Assembly (NCBI RefSeq): GCF_031454135.1
Contig: NZ_JAVDQF010000001.1
Location: forward strand, 2,542,001 to 2,606,000
Source of the DNA: Arthrobacter russicus
GTDB taxonomy: Bacteria > Actinomycetota > Actinomycetes > Actinomycetales > Micrococcaceae
Direction: 5' to 3'
Length of the DNA stretch: 64,000 bases
A program made the position numbers and the translations under genes. This document shows positions 32,201 to 43,339 of this stretch, in pieces. The notes beneath the pieces are model-generated. The model was not told where the DNA came from. It made no database searches and saw only the letters and a program-made list of their open reading frames with translations. How positions within the stretch are numbered: position 1 is the stretch's first letter; every line of letters starts with the position of its first letter.

Positions 32201-33150
32201 CAGAGGTCTCCTTGTTTGATCACGAGTCGGACGTAGCGCCAGGTCAGCAGCAAGGTGATGGCGAGCATGATCAATGCCGTGGCCGAGGCCACGCCGTAGT
32301 CGCCGCCGGCCAACCCGACTTGGTAGATGTAGGTGCCCAGCACATTGGTCTGCTCGGTGATCCCGCTGCTTTTCTGCAGGATGTAGATCTGGGTGAAGAC
32401 GCGCAGGTCCCAGATCACCTGCAGGATGCCCACCAGCAGCAGGACCGGGGCGATGGTAGGAACCGTGATTTCGCGGAATTGCTTCCACCCGTTGGCGCCG
32501 TCGATCGTGGAAGCCTCGAGCATCGACTCGTCGATCTGGGTGATCGAGGCGTAGACCATGAAAAGCACCAGCGGAACGCTCATCCAGACCACCAGGAGCC
32601 CGGCCATCACGAAAAAGGTCAGCGGATTGGAGAACCAGTTGAAGTTCTCCATTCCGGCGAAGCCGAGCTTGCCCAGAACCCAATCGACCACGCCGGATCG
32701 GGCATCGAAAATCCGTTGGAAGACCTGCAGCGAGGACAGCACCGGCAACGCCCAGGCCAGCAGCATCACGGATTGCACCAGAACCGAGATCGGACGGAAG
32801 AGCTTGGTCAGCAATACCGCGCCGCCGACGCCGATCAACATGGTCAGCGCGGCGCAGACCAGGCAGAACAACAGCGAGCGGGCCAGAACCAGCCAAAAGG
32901 CCGAATCGGTGAGCACGGTGACGAAGTTGCCGAACCAGATGAATTCCGGCTCCGCGCCGAATTGCTGGGCCAGTGAGAATTCCTGGAACGCCATGATGCA
33001 TTGGCGGACCAGGGGATAGCCCATCGCCAGGGTCACCGTGGCCACGGCGGGCAGGAGCAGCAACAACGGGAGTTTGCTCTTCTTGCGGCTTCGCAACTGC
33101 CGGTTCAACGGCTGCCGTTCAGCTTGCCGTTCTGCGGTGCGCAGGCTCAT
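32200..33150 (-). CDS. CUT1 ABC importer permease (MalF-type)
   Basis: A 316-aa permease. A basic N-terminus precedes helix 1 (about residues 28-47, LPLLLLLPAVATVTLAMGY); six helices are predicted. The EAA-like loop reads EASTIDGANGWKQFREITVPTI. The start codon follows the binding-protein stop without any gap, indicating coupled translation. Confidence 0.9.
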   Translation of the reverse strand: MSLRTAERQAERQPLNRQLRSRKKSKLPLLLLLPAVATVTLAMGYPLVRQCIMAFQEFSLAQQFGAEPEFIWFGNFVTVLTDSAFWLVLARSLLFCLVCAALTMLIGVGGAVLLTKLFRPISVLVQSVMLLAWALPVLSSLQVFQRIFDARSGVVDWVLGKLGFAGMENFNWFSNPLTFFVMAGLLVVWMSVPLVLFMVYASITQIDESMLEASTIDGANGWKQFREITVPTIAPVLLLVGILQVIWDLRVFTQIYILQKSSGITEQTNVLGTYIYQVGLAGGDYGVASATALIMLAITLLLTWRYVRLVIKQGDL

Positions 33151-34449
33151 CTATTTGCCGTTCAGGATCGAGGCGATCTTCTCGTCGGCGGTTTTGGCCA
33201 GGCTCACCGGATCTTTGCCCGAACCCATGGCGACGAAGAAGTCATCGATCACCTTGGCGCTTTCGACCAGGGCCCAGTTCTTCGCGGCGGGTGTGCCCAC
33301 CGAATTGCGCACCGCGTCGACGGTCAGTTTGGACAGCTCGTCGCTGCCCAGGGCGCTGGCATATTTGAGGTTGCCGGGCACCCAGCCGCCGTCGGTGGCG
33401 AAGGCTTCCTGGAATTCTTTGCTGAAGATCAGTTTGAGCACTTCCTTGGCCAGACCCCGATTCTTCGATTTCGCCGAGATCGCGACGTTGGATCCGCCGG
33501 CGAAGGGGTGGCTCGCGCCGCCGGCCGTGGCCGGAGGGAAGCCGAAGTAGCCGACTTTCCCGGACTGCACCAGCTCCGGGGTGAGCTTCTTGACGTGGAA
33601 GTTGAAGCCGAAGAACATGCCGGTTTCCTCTGCGTTGAACGCGGTGTACGGAGCGGTGGAAATCGACGTGTCGGTGATCGTCCCCGAGGTGGATCCGGTG
33701 CGCCAGATCTCCTGCAACTGGCCGATGGCTTTTTGGGATTCCGGTGCGGACAAACCGCCCTTCCACACGCCGCCGTCTTCACTGGCCAACCGGCCGCCAT
33801 TGGTAAACAGCCAGGCGAAGGCGGATTGGTTCGAGATGCCGCTCAAGAACATCGCCGAGAAGTGCTGGTTCTTGGGCGGGTTCGCGGCTTGCAGCTTGGC
33901 CGCTGCGGCGCCCAACTCGTCGAGCGTCGTGGGCACTGCGATGCCGGCGCTTTCAAAGAAGTCCTTGCGGTAAATGAAGATCCGGCTGCCGGCATAGAAC
34001 GGGGCGGCGAACAGCTTGCCGTTGAACGTGCCCAAATCGACCAGGGACTGGGTGAGGTCGCTGCCGCCGAGCTCGGATTTTAGATCGCTCAGATCCGCCA
34101 AGGCGCCCACCGCACAGAACGTCGGCGCCTGGGTATTGCCGAGTTCGATCAGATCAGGCGTCGATTCCGGGCTGGCCAAAGCGGTTTGCAGTTTCGGCAC
34201 GATCCCGTCGAAGTCCTGCTGTTCGATCACCAGGGACGAACCAGGGAACTTCTTGGCGAACTCGTCGGTGAGCCATTTCTGCGCCTTGTCCGAGACCGAG
34301 TCCTTCATGAACCAGACTCTGAGTTTGGCCGGCGTCGAGGTCGAATCACTGCCGGGGTCGGTGCTGCTGCTGCCGCATGCACTCAGCAGGGCTGCCGCAC
34401 CCAATGCTCCGCCCAATCCCAATAAACCCCGCCGGGACATCCGTTCCAC
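33151..34449 (-). CDS. Sugar-binding lipoprotein of the second CUT1 importer
   Basis: A 432-aa family-1 solute-binding protein. SRRGLLGLGGALGAAALLSACGSS is the lipoprotein signal with the lipid Cys at about residue 25. The mature protein contains LIELGNTQAPTF, AAPFYAGSRIFIYRKDFF and WVPGNLKYA. The GTG at 34449 is chosen because GAGGAGG lies 5 nt upstream; an internal ATG three codons later is possible. It is the first transporter gene after the M81 hydrolase, 97 nt downstream of it. Confidence 0.92.
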   Translation of the reverse strand: MERMSRRGLLGLGGALGAAALLSACGSSSTDPGSDSTSTPAKLRVWFMKDSVSDKAQKWLTDEFAKKFPGSSLVIEQQDFDGIVPKLQTALASPESTPDLIELGNTQAPTFCAVGALADLSDLKSELGGSDLTQSLVDLGTFNGKLFAAPFYAGSRIFIYRKDFFESAGIAVPTTLDELGAAAAKLQAANPPKNQHFSAMFLSGISNQSAFAWLFTNGGRLASEDGGVWKGGLSAPESQKAIGQLQEIWRTGSTSGTITDTSISTAPYTAFNAEETGMFFGFNFHVKKLTPELVQSGKVGYFGFPPATAGGASHPFAGGSNVAISAKSKNRGLAKEVLKLIFSKEFQEAFATDGGWVPGNLKYASALGSDELSKLTVDAVRNSVGTPAAKNWALVESAKVIDDFFVAMGSGKDPVSLAKTADEKIASILNGK

Positions 34450-34546
34450 TGTGGCCTCCTCGAATCCGCCTCGGCAAGCCCGAACCGGCCGCCGTTTGAT
34501 ATCGAAGAGAACCACAAGGCACTGGTGCCGCGGAACCGTTTGCGGA

Positions 34547-36130
34547 TTAGTTCGGCGCCGAAGTTTCTGCGGCGGGTGCTCCGGGGCGGCCCGGTTGCGG
34601 AGTCTGCTCCGGCCAAGGATCGGCGGACGCCGGGATCCTGCGCGCGGAAAGGTCGGGCTGGAAGCCGTCGTCGTACGGGAACATCGGCCGGAGGATCCGG
34701 CGGCGGCCCAACCGCTGCAGGTCCTGGTCCACTCCGCCGGGGGTCAGCGCCAACATCCAATCGGCGGCCATCGCGAACAGCTCCGGCTCGAGGTAGCCGA
34801 TCTTGACCAGGACCAGATCCGCCGCCCGGGGGTCCAAACCATTCCGGCTGAAGTCGGATTCCAAGTGGTAGGGCTTGCGCCGTTCGGTCAGCAAAATCTG
34901 CAGTGGACCCGATTGCAGCACGATTTCAATTCCGGCGACCGGATCCGAGTCGGTCACCCGCCGGATCGTTCCGGTGACTTCGACCGGCGGCTCCGGCCGA
35001 TCGTCGATCCGGGCGCCGATCCGCACGGTGACCTCGGCGCCGGTGCCGGCCGCCTGGCAATACCGGGCGGACTCGGCATCCGGAATGGCCGCATAGATCA
35101 CGGTTTTGCCTGCGAAGTCCGCCTCCCGGGCACCGCCGGGGCCCATTGCTTCAAGCAATCGGGCCAGCGTCCAGGTGACGTCTCCGGCGCCGCCGGCGGT
35201 CGGGTTGTCCCCGGAATCGCTCAGAAAAAACGGTGTGGCCTGGCTGGCGACGGCTGAATCGAGGCATTCCGCCAAGCTTGCCGCGGGTGCCACGAACTGG
35301 AACCCGGAGCGCTGCCGCCACATGCTTTCCGCGATCGCCTCCGCCTCGGCCGCGATCCGGGGCCAATCCTGGCCGGTGACCATCACCACCGCATGGTTGC
35401 GCGGCTCGTCGGCCCAGGCGTATCCGATCCACAGGCCGGCATCGAGCACCCCGTCCCGCTCGGCGGCCGCGGCGACCTGCCGGTACAGCCCCTTGGCCGG
35501 TTCGTCCCGAGTGCTGGTTTTTTCGCCCGGCAGCAGGATCGGCACCGGGATCCAGGCCTTGAGCGGCCGGGTTCCGGAGGCGATCACGGCGAGCAGGTTC
35601 GCCGCAGTGCGCTCCTTGGTTTCGAGCCAGTCCTCGTGCGGCGCCATCCGGTAGCAACTGGGCACGTCCAGCTGCCAAGCCAACGTCGCTGAAACGTTCC
35701 CGTGCAGGTCCATGCCGGAGCCGAAGACGGTCTCGGGTCCGGTGAGCGCCCGCAGAGCCAGCAGCAGGTCGGCTTCCGGGTCATCCAGACCCACGACGCT
35801 CATCGCGCCATGGATGTCGAAGTAGAAGCCCTGCAAAGGCCCTTCGGGCAGGGTTTCCCGAACCGCCTGGCAGATGGTGGCTTTCATGGCCTCGTAGTCC
35901 GCACGGGGCACGGCGCCGCCGGGGATCGCCCGGTAGTGGACCAAGGGCAGCCATTGCGCGGCTTCCCGGATCCGGCTGCCCGGCGCGAAAAACGGGTAAT
36001 AGTCCAAGATCTGCTGGCCATCGCGCCGGACGAACCCGGCCTCCGGCGTCCGGGCCGGCGAATAGGTGCTGGCTTCCAAAGCGATTCCGGCGATCGCGAT
36101 GCGGGGTTTGCTGCCGAGAGGGGAGTTCAC
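34547..36130 (-). CDS. M81 family (MlrC-like) metallohydrolase
   Basis: A 527-aa cytosolic protein with the N-terminal MlrC domain (about residues 8-290) and the MlrC C-terminal domain (about 300-480). Putative metal ligands are Asp and His in GSGMDLHGNVSATLAW and His in YRMAPHEDWLETKERTA. Glu in GIALEASTYSP is also conserved. The family is named for microcystinase MlrC, which cleaves linearised peptides; most members have unknown substrates, often amides. Here it heads an operon of a CUT1 sugar importer and ROK kinase, so an amide or lactam-bearing sugar derivative is a fair hypothesis. The C-terminal 45 residues are Pro/Arg-rich and not conserved. Confidence 0.85.
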   Translation of the reverse strand: MNSPLGSKPRIAIAGIALEASTYSPARTPEAGFVRRDGQQILDYYPFFAPGSRIREAAQWLPLVHYRAIPGGAVPRADYEAMKATICQAVRETLPEGPLQGFYFDIHGAMSVVGLDDPEADLLLALRALTGPETVFGSGMDLHGNVSATLAWQLDVPSCYRMAPHEDWLETKERTAANLLAVIASGTRPLKAWIPVPILLPGEKTSTRDEPAKGLYRQVAAAAERDGVLDAGLWIGYAWADEPRNHAVVMVTGQDWPRIAAEAEAIAESMWRQRSGFQFVAPAASLAECLDSAVASQATPFFLSDSGDNPTAGGAGDVTWTLARLLEAMGPGGAREADFAGKTVIYAAIPDAESARYCQAAGTGAEVTVRIGARIDDRPEPPVEVTGTIRRVTDSDPVAGIEIVLQSGPLQILLTERRKPYHLESDFSRNGLDPRAADLVLVKIGYLEPELFAMAADWMLALTPGGVDQDLQRLGRRRILRPMFPYDDGFQPDLSARRIPASADPWPEQTPQPGRPGAPAAETSAPN

Positions 36131-36278
36131 GGCAGCCAGCCTAGGCCACCCGGGATGAATCCGGCAGGGCCGGCAGTTTCTTCGCCCGCGAATAAAGTTC
36201 CGGCCGGTGACGGAAGTTCCTCTGCACGAATAAGCTCATTGCAAGCTGTCAAAGATCAAAAACACAACAAGGAGCTTC

Positions 36279-37154
36279 ATGAAGATTGGATTCAGTTCCT
36301 ACAGTTTCGCGGGCGCGATGACGGACGGCCGGCTCGATCTGGCCGGAGTGGTCGACTGGGCGGCGCAGCACGGCGCCTCGCATCTGGAGATCGCCGAAGC
36401 CGGGCTGCCCGAGCCGCTGACCGTGGAATCGGCACGGGCGCTGCGTGCTGCCGCCGAAGCCGCAGGCCTGCCGATCATCAACTACGTGGTGGCCGCCGAC
36501 TTCCGAGGCACTGAGCCGGCTGCCGAAGTGGACCGGATCCGCGGCCAACTGGACATCGCGCAGGCCCTGGGCGCGCAGTTCTTCCGGCACGACGTCGTCG
36601 AGTGGGCCTGGCGGGAGGCTTCGCAGGCGGAGTTGGAAAGCGTTTTGGCGACCATTGTTCCGGCCTGCCAGCAGATTGCCGACTATGCGGCGGGCTTGGG
36701 CATCACCACCTCGGTGGAAAACCATGGCTTTTTCATGAACCACAGTGAACGGATCGCCCGTTTGCTGCACCTGGTGGACCGGGACAATTTCAAGACCACG
36801 CTCGACGTCGGCAATTTCCTCTGCGTCGACGACTCGCCCTATGCCGCGGTGGCGAAATTGGCCCCGAATGCTTCGGTGGTGCACCTGAAGGATTTCTTCA
36901 TCCGGGAGAATTTCCCTGGCGAGGGTTGGCTGGAGACCGTGGCGGGGAACTTCCTGCAAGGCTCGGTGCTCGGTTTCGGGGACTTGGACCTGGCCCGGAT
37001 TCTCTGGACGGCGAAGGAAGCCGGCTTCGACGGCTTCCTTTCGATCGAATACGAAGGCGCGCAGGATTGCCTGGTGGCCTGCGAACTCGCGCTCGCCAAT
37101 GCGCGGCGTCTGGTCGCCGAGCTCGAGGCCGACGTTGCCGGAGTCCCGGCATGA
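36279..37154 (+). CDS. Sugar phosphate isomerase/epimerase (AP_endonuc_2 TIM barrel)
   Basis: A 291-aa TIM-barrel protein. It starts MKIGFSSYSFAGAM and has metal-binding signatures typical of the xylose-isomerase-like superfamily: SVENHGFFMNHSER (Glu), TLDVGNFLCVDDSP (Asp), VVHLKDFFIRE (His) and SIEYEGAQDC (Glu). It probably isomerises or epimerises a keto-sugar or inosose. AAGGAG lies 5 nt before the ATG. It is divergent from the M81 operon across 148 nt and overlaps the dehydrogenase gene by 4 nt (ATGA). Confidence 0.88.
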   Translation: MKIGFSSYSFAGAMTDGRLDLAGVVDWAAQHGASHLEIAEAGLPEPLTVESARALRAAAEAAGLPIINYVVAADFRGTEPAAEVDRIRGQLDIAQALGAQFFRHDVVEWAWREASQAELESVLATIVPACQQIADYAAGLGITTSVENHGFFMNHSERIARLLHLVDRDNFKTTLDVGNFLCVDDSPYAAVAKLAPNASVVHLKDFFIRENFPGEGWLETVAGNFLQGSVLGFGDLDLARILWTAKEAGFDGFLSIEYEGAQDCLVACELALANARRLVAELEADVAGVPA

Positions 37155-38215
37155 GCGGTGGAGGCCGCGCTCCGGTGCGGGTCGCCGTCATCGGCTTGGG
37201 CACGATCGCGGACGAGCACCTGAAGGCCTACCGGGATTCCCCGGAAGCTGAGTTGGTCGCGGTCTGCGACATCTTCGCGGAGCGCGCGGCGCAGCGCGCC
37301 GAGCAGTACGGCGCCCGCGCGGTCACTGATCCGGCCGAGGTTTTCGCGGATCCGGAGATCGACGCGGTCAGTATCTGCACGCGCAATGACACGCACGCGG
37401 AACTGGTCCTCGCGGCGTTGCGGGCCGGAAAGCATGTGCTGATCGAAAAGCCGATGACCGCGACCCTGGCTCAGGCAGAGGAAGTCGCCGAGGCTGCCGC
37501 GGCATCGGCGGGCAAGCTCCAAGTGGCCTATGTGCGCCGGTTCTCGCCCAACGCGACGGTGCTCAAGCAATTCATCGACGCCGGCGAGTTGGGGTCGATC
37601 TACTATGCCAAGGCGTCCTGTTTGCGGCGCGCCGGCAACCCCGGCGGATGGTTCGCGGACAAAGCCAAGTCCGGCGGCGGGCCGCTGATCGATCTGGGCG
37701 TGCATTTTTTGGACATCTGCTGGTACCTGATGGGCTGCCCCAAGGTTTCCCGGGTGTCCGGAGCGGTGTTCCACAAATTGGGCAACCGGGCGAACATCAA
37801 GAATCTGAGCCGCTACCTTTCCGCGGACTACGATCCGGCGCAGAATTCGGTGGAGGATTTGGCCTCGGCGCTCGTGACCTTCGAAAACGGCGCCGTGATG
37901 CACTTCGACACGAGCTATTCGCTGCACGGGCCGGACGAGGTCAAGGTGCAGGTGTTCGGCGAGAACGGCGGTGCCAGCTTGGAACCGGCGCTGAAGATTT
38001 TCACCGAGAAGCACGACACGTTGCTGGACATCACCCCGGTGATCGACTCGCTGGGCTTTGACCCGGTCGGCTACCGCAACGAGATCGATTACTTCTTGGC
38101 CACGGCGCGGGGCGAAGTCGCCGAGGCGGCGCCGGCCGAGCACGGCCTGGAGCTGATGAAGATCATTGCCGCAATCTACGAATCCGCCGAGCAGGGCCGG
38201 GAAATCGTGCTCTGA
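37151..38215 (+). CDS. Gfo/Idh/MocA family NAD(P)-dependent oxidoreductase
   Basis: A 354-aa dehydrogenase. The Rossmann domain has VAVIGLGTIADEHLKAY and the EKPM motif (LIEKPMTATLAQAEE) with the catalytic-type Lys. The C-terminal domain has GGGPLIDLGVHFLDICWYLMG, holding the Asp and His of the active site. It probably oxidises a hydroxyl of a sugar or cyclitol from the adjacent importer. Start at ATG 37151 overlaps the epimerase stop. It ends 10 nt before the convergent VOC gene. Confidence 0.92.
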   Translation: MSGGGRAPVRVAVIGLGTIADEHLKAYRDSPEAELVAVCDIFAERAAQRAEQYGARAVTDPAEVFADPEIDAVSICTRNDTHAELVLAALRAGKHVLIEKPMTATLAQAEEVAEAAAASAGKLQVAYVRRFSPNATVLKQFIDAGELGSIYYAKASCLRRAGNPGGWFADKAKSGGGPLIDLGVHFLDICWYLMGCPKVSRVSGAVFHKLGNRANIKNLSRYLSADYDPAQNSVEDLASALVTFENGAVMHFDTSYSLHGPDEVKVQVFGENGGASLEPALKIFTEKHDTLLDITPVIDSLGFDPVGYRNEIDYFLATARGEVAEAAPAEHGLELMKIIAAIYESAEQGREIVL

Positions 38216-38225
38216 GGTCTCGCTG

Positions 38226-38582
38226 TTACGCCACGCAGAGGCAGAACGGGTGCCCCGCGGGGTCTAAGAACACCCGGAAGTCGTTACCCGGCTGATACTC
38301 GTGCTTGGTGGCACCCAGGGCCAGCGCCTCGGGTTCCGCGGCGTCGAGGTCGTCTACCATGAAATCGAGGTGCATCTGCTGCGGCTGAGCTTGGCCGGGC
38401 CACTGCGGTGGCGTGAAGTTTTCCACCTGTTGGAAGTGCAGAGCGTCGCCGTAATCGGCGCGGATGGTGAACCAGTCGCCGTCGCCGGTGACCGGCCAAT
38501 CGAGCAGAGCTCCGTAGAACTCCGCGAGAGATTTGGGGTCCGGGCAATCCAGGACCACATTGGGGATGCGTGCGATAGCCAT
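38226..38582 (-). CDS. VOC (glyoxalase-fold) family protein
   Basis: A 118-aa VOC-fold protein with two beta-alpha-beta-beta-beta modules: ARIPNVVLDCPDPKSLAEFY at the start and DFMVDDLDAAEPEALALGA in the second module, ending VFLDPAGHPFCLCVA. His in MHLDFM and Glu/His positions suggest a metal site. The function may be a dioxygenase-like or resistance-type binding protein; it cannot be specified. Confidence 0.8.
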   Translation of the reverse strand: MAIARIPNVVLDCPDPKSLAEFYGALLDWPVTGDGDWFTIRADYGDALHFQQVENFTPPQWPGQAQPQQMHLDFMVDDLDAAEPEALALGATKHEYQPGNDFRVFLDPAGHPFCLCVA

Positions 38583-38656
38583 AATCGAACTCTAAAACCT
38601 TTTCCGGACAAGTAGTGTCCTAGTCGTCGGCCTAGGTGCAAAGAGGGCGCTCTACG

Positions 38657-38737
38657 CAAAACCAGCACTTTATGGGCGACTCGCCAGACGGACTCATTGA
38701 TTTTCTGCGGTACCGCCGTCATAAAGTGCTGGTTTTG
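38657..38737. repeat. Perfect 18-bp inverted repeat with 45-nt loop
   Basis: CAAAACCAGCACTTTATG (38657-38674) pairs with its exact complement at 38720-38737. It fills the 174-nt gap between the VOC gene and the zinc-finger gene, both on the minus strand. A possible terminator of the zinc-finger gene, or an insertion remnant. Confidence 0.75.
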
Positions 38738-38756
38738 TGTTACTCGGTAAAGTCGC

Positions 38757-39104
38757 TCAGTGGATCAGCTCCCGCCAATTCGCCGGCACTTTGCCTTCCG
38801 GGCCTGGCGAGGGCTGGTCTTCCGGGCGGCTCAGCGGTGCCGCGAGTTGACCGGCCCGGGGGAACGAGCCGTCCCGGTAGTCGAAGAACCAAGCTTCACC
38901 TGGTTCGAAACTGCGCACCACCGGGTGACCGGTTTCCCTGAAATGCGCGGTCGCGTGCTGTTCCGGCGAGCTATCGCAGCACCCGATGTGCCCGCATTGG
39001 GCGCATCGGCGCAGATGCACCCACCAGCCGTCCGCGGCCAGGCATTCCCGGCAGCCGGTTCCGCTGGGCAGGACGTCACGGCGGATTGCTGGATCGTCGG
39101 TCAT
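38757..39104 (-). CDS. UBP-type zinc finger protein
   Basis: A 115-aa protein whose core is a ubiquitin-specific-protease-type zinc finger: CRECLAADGWWVHLRRCAQCGHIGCCDSS followed at proper spacing by HATAHFRETGHPVVRSFEPGEAWFFDY (ligands written here only as landmarks at Cys18, Cys21, Cys34, Cys37, Cys42 and the His pair). In eukaryotes the fold binds the ubiquitin C-terminus; the bacterial role is unknown. It lies 34 nt downstream of acs on the same strand and may be co-transcribed. Confidence 0.85.
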   Translation of the reverse strand: MTDDPAIRRDVLPSGTGCRECLAADGWWVHLRRCAQCGHIGCCDSSPEQHATAHFRETGHPVVRSFEPGEAWFFDYRDGSFPRAGQLAAPLSRPEDQPSPGPEGKVPANWRELIH

Positions 39105-39138
39105 CTGAGCTCCTCGGTGGGCGGCGTTCCGGGTTCGA

Positions 39139-41097
<1,959 letters not shown>

Positions 41098-41182
41098 TCT
41101 GGTTCCTTTGCAATCCCTGTTCCGTGGTGTCCCCACGCGTCTTCCGCTTTGATTCCTACCCTAGCGCGAGCCGGCCGCAATG

Positions 41183-41198
41183 CGTGTCCCAGCTCACA
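41183..41198. promoter_or_regulatory. Weak Crp-like site upstream of acs
   Basis: CGTGTCCCAGCTCACA fits TGTGA-N6-TCACA with a perfect right half and 3 of 5 on the left, about 86 nt before the acs start. The 41098-41364 divergent spacer holds no gene. Confidence 0.3.
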
Positions 41199-41364
41199 CA
41201 TTGGCCTGATATGACGCGGTCAACGGTTGCATTTGTGCGCCCAATTGCGCAGAAACTTGGCGGGGCAGGGCGTCGGAGCTTTGGTTGGCGCGGCCGGTTC
41301 ACTACTCTGAAAGGGGATATTCACCGAAAATCGGCCCTTTCGAGCGGGCCGGCAAGGAGTTCAC

Positions 41365-42540
41365 GTGAACGACATCCAGCCTGGAACCGTGGTTGGCACT
41401 GTGGCGCCGTCGACGGCGTCCGGTCAGCCAGCCGGCCCTGCCGCCGCACCCGGCGGCGCAGTTTTGGGACCCTTCACGCTCCGCGACCTGGTGATTTTCG
41501 GATCGGTGCTGGTGATGCTGGTGGGCACCGTGCTGCCGATCGCCGGGGCCGGCGGAAGCAACTTCTGGAACAGCTCCACGGTCTATTTCCTGGTGATTGG
41601 CATCGTCCTGCCCTTGGCAGTCGCGGTGATGTTCCTGGTGCAGCGTTTGAACCGGAGCGGTTTGATCCGCGTGGGTTCGCTCAGCTTGGACCAGTTCGGC
41701 TCCGTGGTGGCGTCCTTCGCTGCCGGCTATTTCTTCCTGCTGACCGTGGGCGGCTTCTCGCTCGGCTACTTGATCTCGCTGATCGGCGCACTCGGCTTGT
41801 TGGCCGCCACGGTGGCTGCGAAATGGCTGCCTTTCTTCGGTACGGCGACGGTGCCGGCCCCGGCGCTGGCGGCGCTGGGCCAATCGGTGCCGGGCCAATC
41901 GGTACCGAGTCCGGTCCAGGAACCGCCGGTGGACATGGTCGCTTCCACGTTCGCCGAGCCCCCGGCGGCCGCCGAGCCCCAGCCGTTCGTGGTGGGCCAG
42001 CATTTCACCTCCTTGCCGTCAGAGGACTCGGCAGCTCCTGAAGCTGCCGCCGACGTCGAACCGGAACCGGACCTGACCGGTCCCGAGGCAGCACTGCCGT
42101 TCGGAACCGAGCCGCCCGAGGCGGCGGACCAGGCAGTGGAAACGGACCCGGCAATGGAAGCCAGGTCGGCGGCCGAGCCCGAGCCGCCGGTGGAGACCGC
42201 AACGGATGATTCCTGGACCCGGTCCTTCGAGGCGCCCGCCGAGCCCGCGACCGCGGAAGAACTGGAACCGGAGTCATTTGCCGCTACGGTCGATCCGGCG
42301 AGCCGGCCGGGCCAGGACACCGGCGGCCAATTGGTCTATGAAGCATTCTGGTTCGCCGTGGACCGGCCCAAGGCCGTGCTCGACGAGCACACCGGCGGAT
42401 TCCTCTACAACATCGAGCCCGGAACCTGGTTCTTGGCCTTGCAGGACCGCGGTCACGATTTCATCGTGCAGAACTCCGATGGCCGGATCGGCGTGCTGCG
42501 GGACTTGAGCAGCATCGAACGCGCTCCCGAAGATGGCTGA
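41365..42540 (+). CDS. Four-helix membrane protein with acidic linker and C-terminal domain
   Basis: A 391-aa protein of unknown function. Four hydrophobic helices lie at about residues 45-155 ([16 protein letters not shown] and others). A long Ala/Pro/Glu-rich acidic region runs about 165-310. A compact C-terminal domain of about 75 residues ([19 protein letters not shown] to the end) is conserved-looking and may be regulatory. GTG at 41365 follows AAGGAG by 5 nt. Its end overlaps nth by 8 nt. Divergent from acs. Confidence 0.7.
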   Translation: MNDIQPGTVVGTVAPSTASGQPAGPAAAPGGAVLGPFTLRDLVIFGSVLVMLVGTVLPIAGAGGSNFWNSSTVYFLVIGIVLPLAVAVMFLVQRLNRSGLIRVGSLSLDQFGSVVASFAAGYFFLLTVGGFSLGYLISLIGALGLLAATVAAKWLPFFGTATVPAPALAALGQSVPGQSVPSPVQEPPVDMVASTFAEPPAAAEPQPFVVGQHFTSLPSEDSAAPEAAADVEPEPDLTGPEAALPFGTEPPEAADQAVETDPAMEARSAAEPEPPVETATDDSWTRSFEAPAEPATAEELEPESFAATVDPASRPGQDTGGQLVYEAFWFAVDRPKAVLDEHTGGFLYNIEPGTWFLALQDRGHDFIVQNSDGRIGVLRDLSSIERAPEDG

Positions 42541-43339
42541 ATCCCGCCTTGCGCTCAAGCGCAGGGCCCGCAAGATCAATCGGCTGCTCGCCGAAGCGTA
42601 CCCCTACGCGCATGCGGAATTGGACTTCCGGAACCCGTTCGAACTCCTGGTGGCCACCGTGCTTTCGGCGCAAACCACCGATGTCCGGGTCAACCAGACC
42701 ACTCCGGCGCTGTTCGCGCGCTATCCGGATGCCCTGGCCTTGGCGCAGGCGGAGCCGGCAGCGTTGGAGGAACTGATTCGGCCCACCGGGTTTTTCCGGG
42801 CCAAAGCGAAATCGCTGATCGGCTTGGCGGGCCGGATCGTCGACGAGTACGACGGCGAGGTCCCGGGCAGCCTGGCCGAACTGGTCACGCTCCCGGGCGT
42901 GGGCCGGAAAACCGCCAACGTGGTGCTCGGCAACGCTTTCGGGGTGCCCGGGATCACGGTGGACACCCACTTCGGCCGATTGGCCCGCCGCTTCGGGTGG
43001 ACCGATTCCGATGACCCGGTGGTGGTGGAGGCCGAGGTGGGCGAATTGATCGAGCCCGCGGACTGGACCATGCTTTCGCACCGGGTGGTGTTCCACGGGC
43101 GCCGGGTCTGCCACGCCCGCAAACCGGCTTGCGGGGCATGTGTCGTGGCCGGACTGTGCCCCGCTTACGGGATGGGCGAGACTGATCCGGACCGGGCCAA
43201 GAAACTGCTCAAATACGAGCTGGCGCCGGGCAACGAAGCGCTTTTGGCGGCGATGCTGGCGGATACCGCGGGTGCCGCGGAACTCCGGCAGGATTTCCAG
43301 CGGCAGGTTTTTCGCGCGCAGGACGTTACACCGACGTGA
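42533..43339 (+). CDS. nth: Endonuclease III
   Basis: A 268-aa DNA glycosylase/AP lyase for oxidised pyrimidines. It has [17 protein letters not shown] with the region of the catalytic Lys, the helix-hairpin-helix [14 protein letters not shown], and the catalytic Asp in [12 protein letters not shown]. The 4Fe-4S cluster motif C-x6-C-x2-C-x5-C is complete at about residues 196-212. The C-terminus is about 40 residues longer than in E. coli. It overlaps both neighbours (8 nt and 4 nt), so it belongs to a three-gene operon. Confidence 0.95.
   Translation: MAESRLALKRRARKINRLLAEAYPYAHAELDFRNPFELLVATVLSAQTTDVRVNQTTPALFARYPDALALAQAEPAALEELIRPTGFFRAKAKSLIGLAGRIVDEYDGEVPGSLAELVTLPGVGRKTANVVLGNAFGVPGITVDTHFGRLARRFGWTDSDDPVVVEAEVGELIEPADWTMLSHRVVFHGRRVCHARKPACGACVVAGLCPAYGMGETDPDRAKKLLKYELAPGNEALLAAMLADTAGAAELRQDFQRQVFRAQDVTPT

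Noticed and set aside
36131-36278. Search for a riboswitch in the divergent spacer of the M81 regulon
   Set aside because: No conserved aptamer features or stable extended structure could be recognised by eye; the spacer is treated as promoter DNA.
38757-39104. Ubiquitin-like conjugation system suggested by the UBP-type zinc finger
   Set aside because: No E1, E2, JAB peptidase or ubiquitin-like gene lies nearby; an isolated zinc finger of this type is common in actinobacteria.
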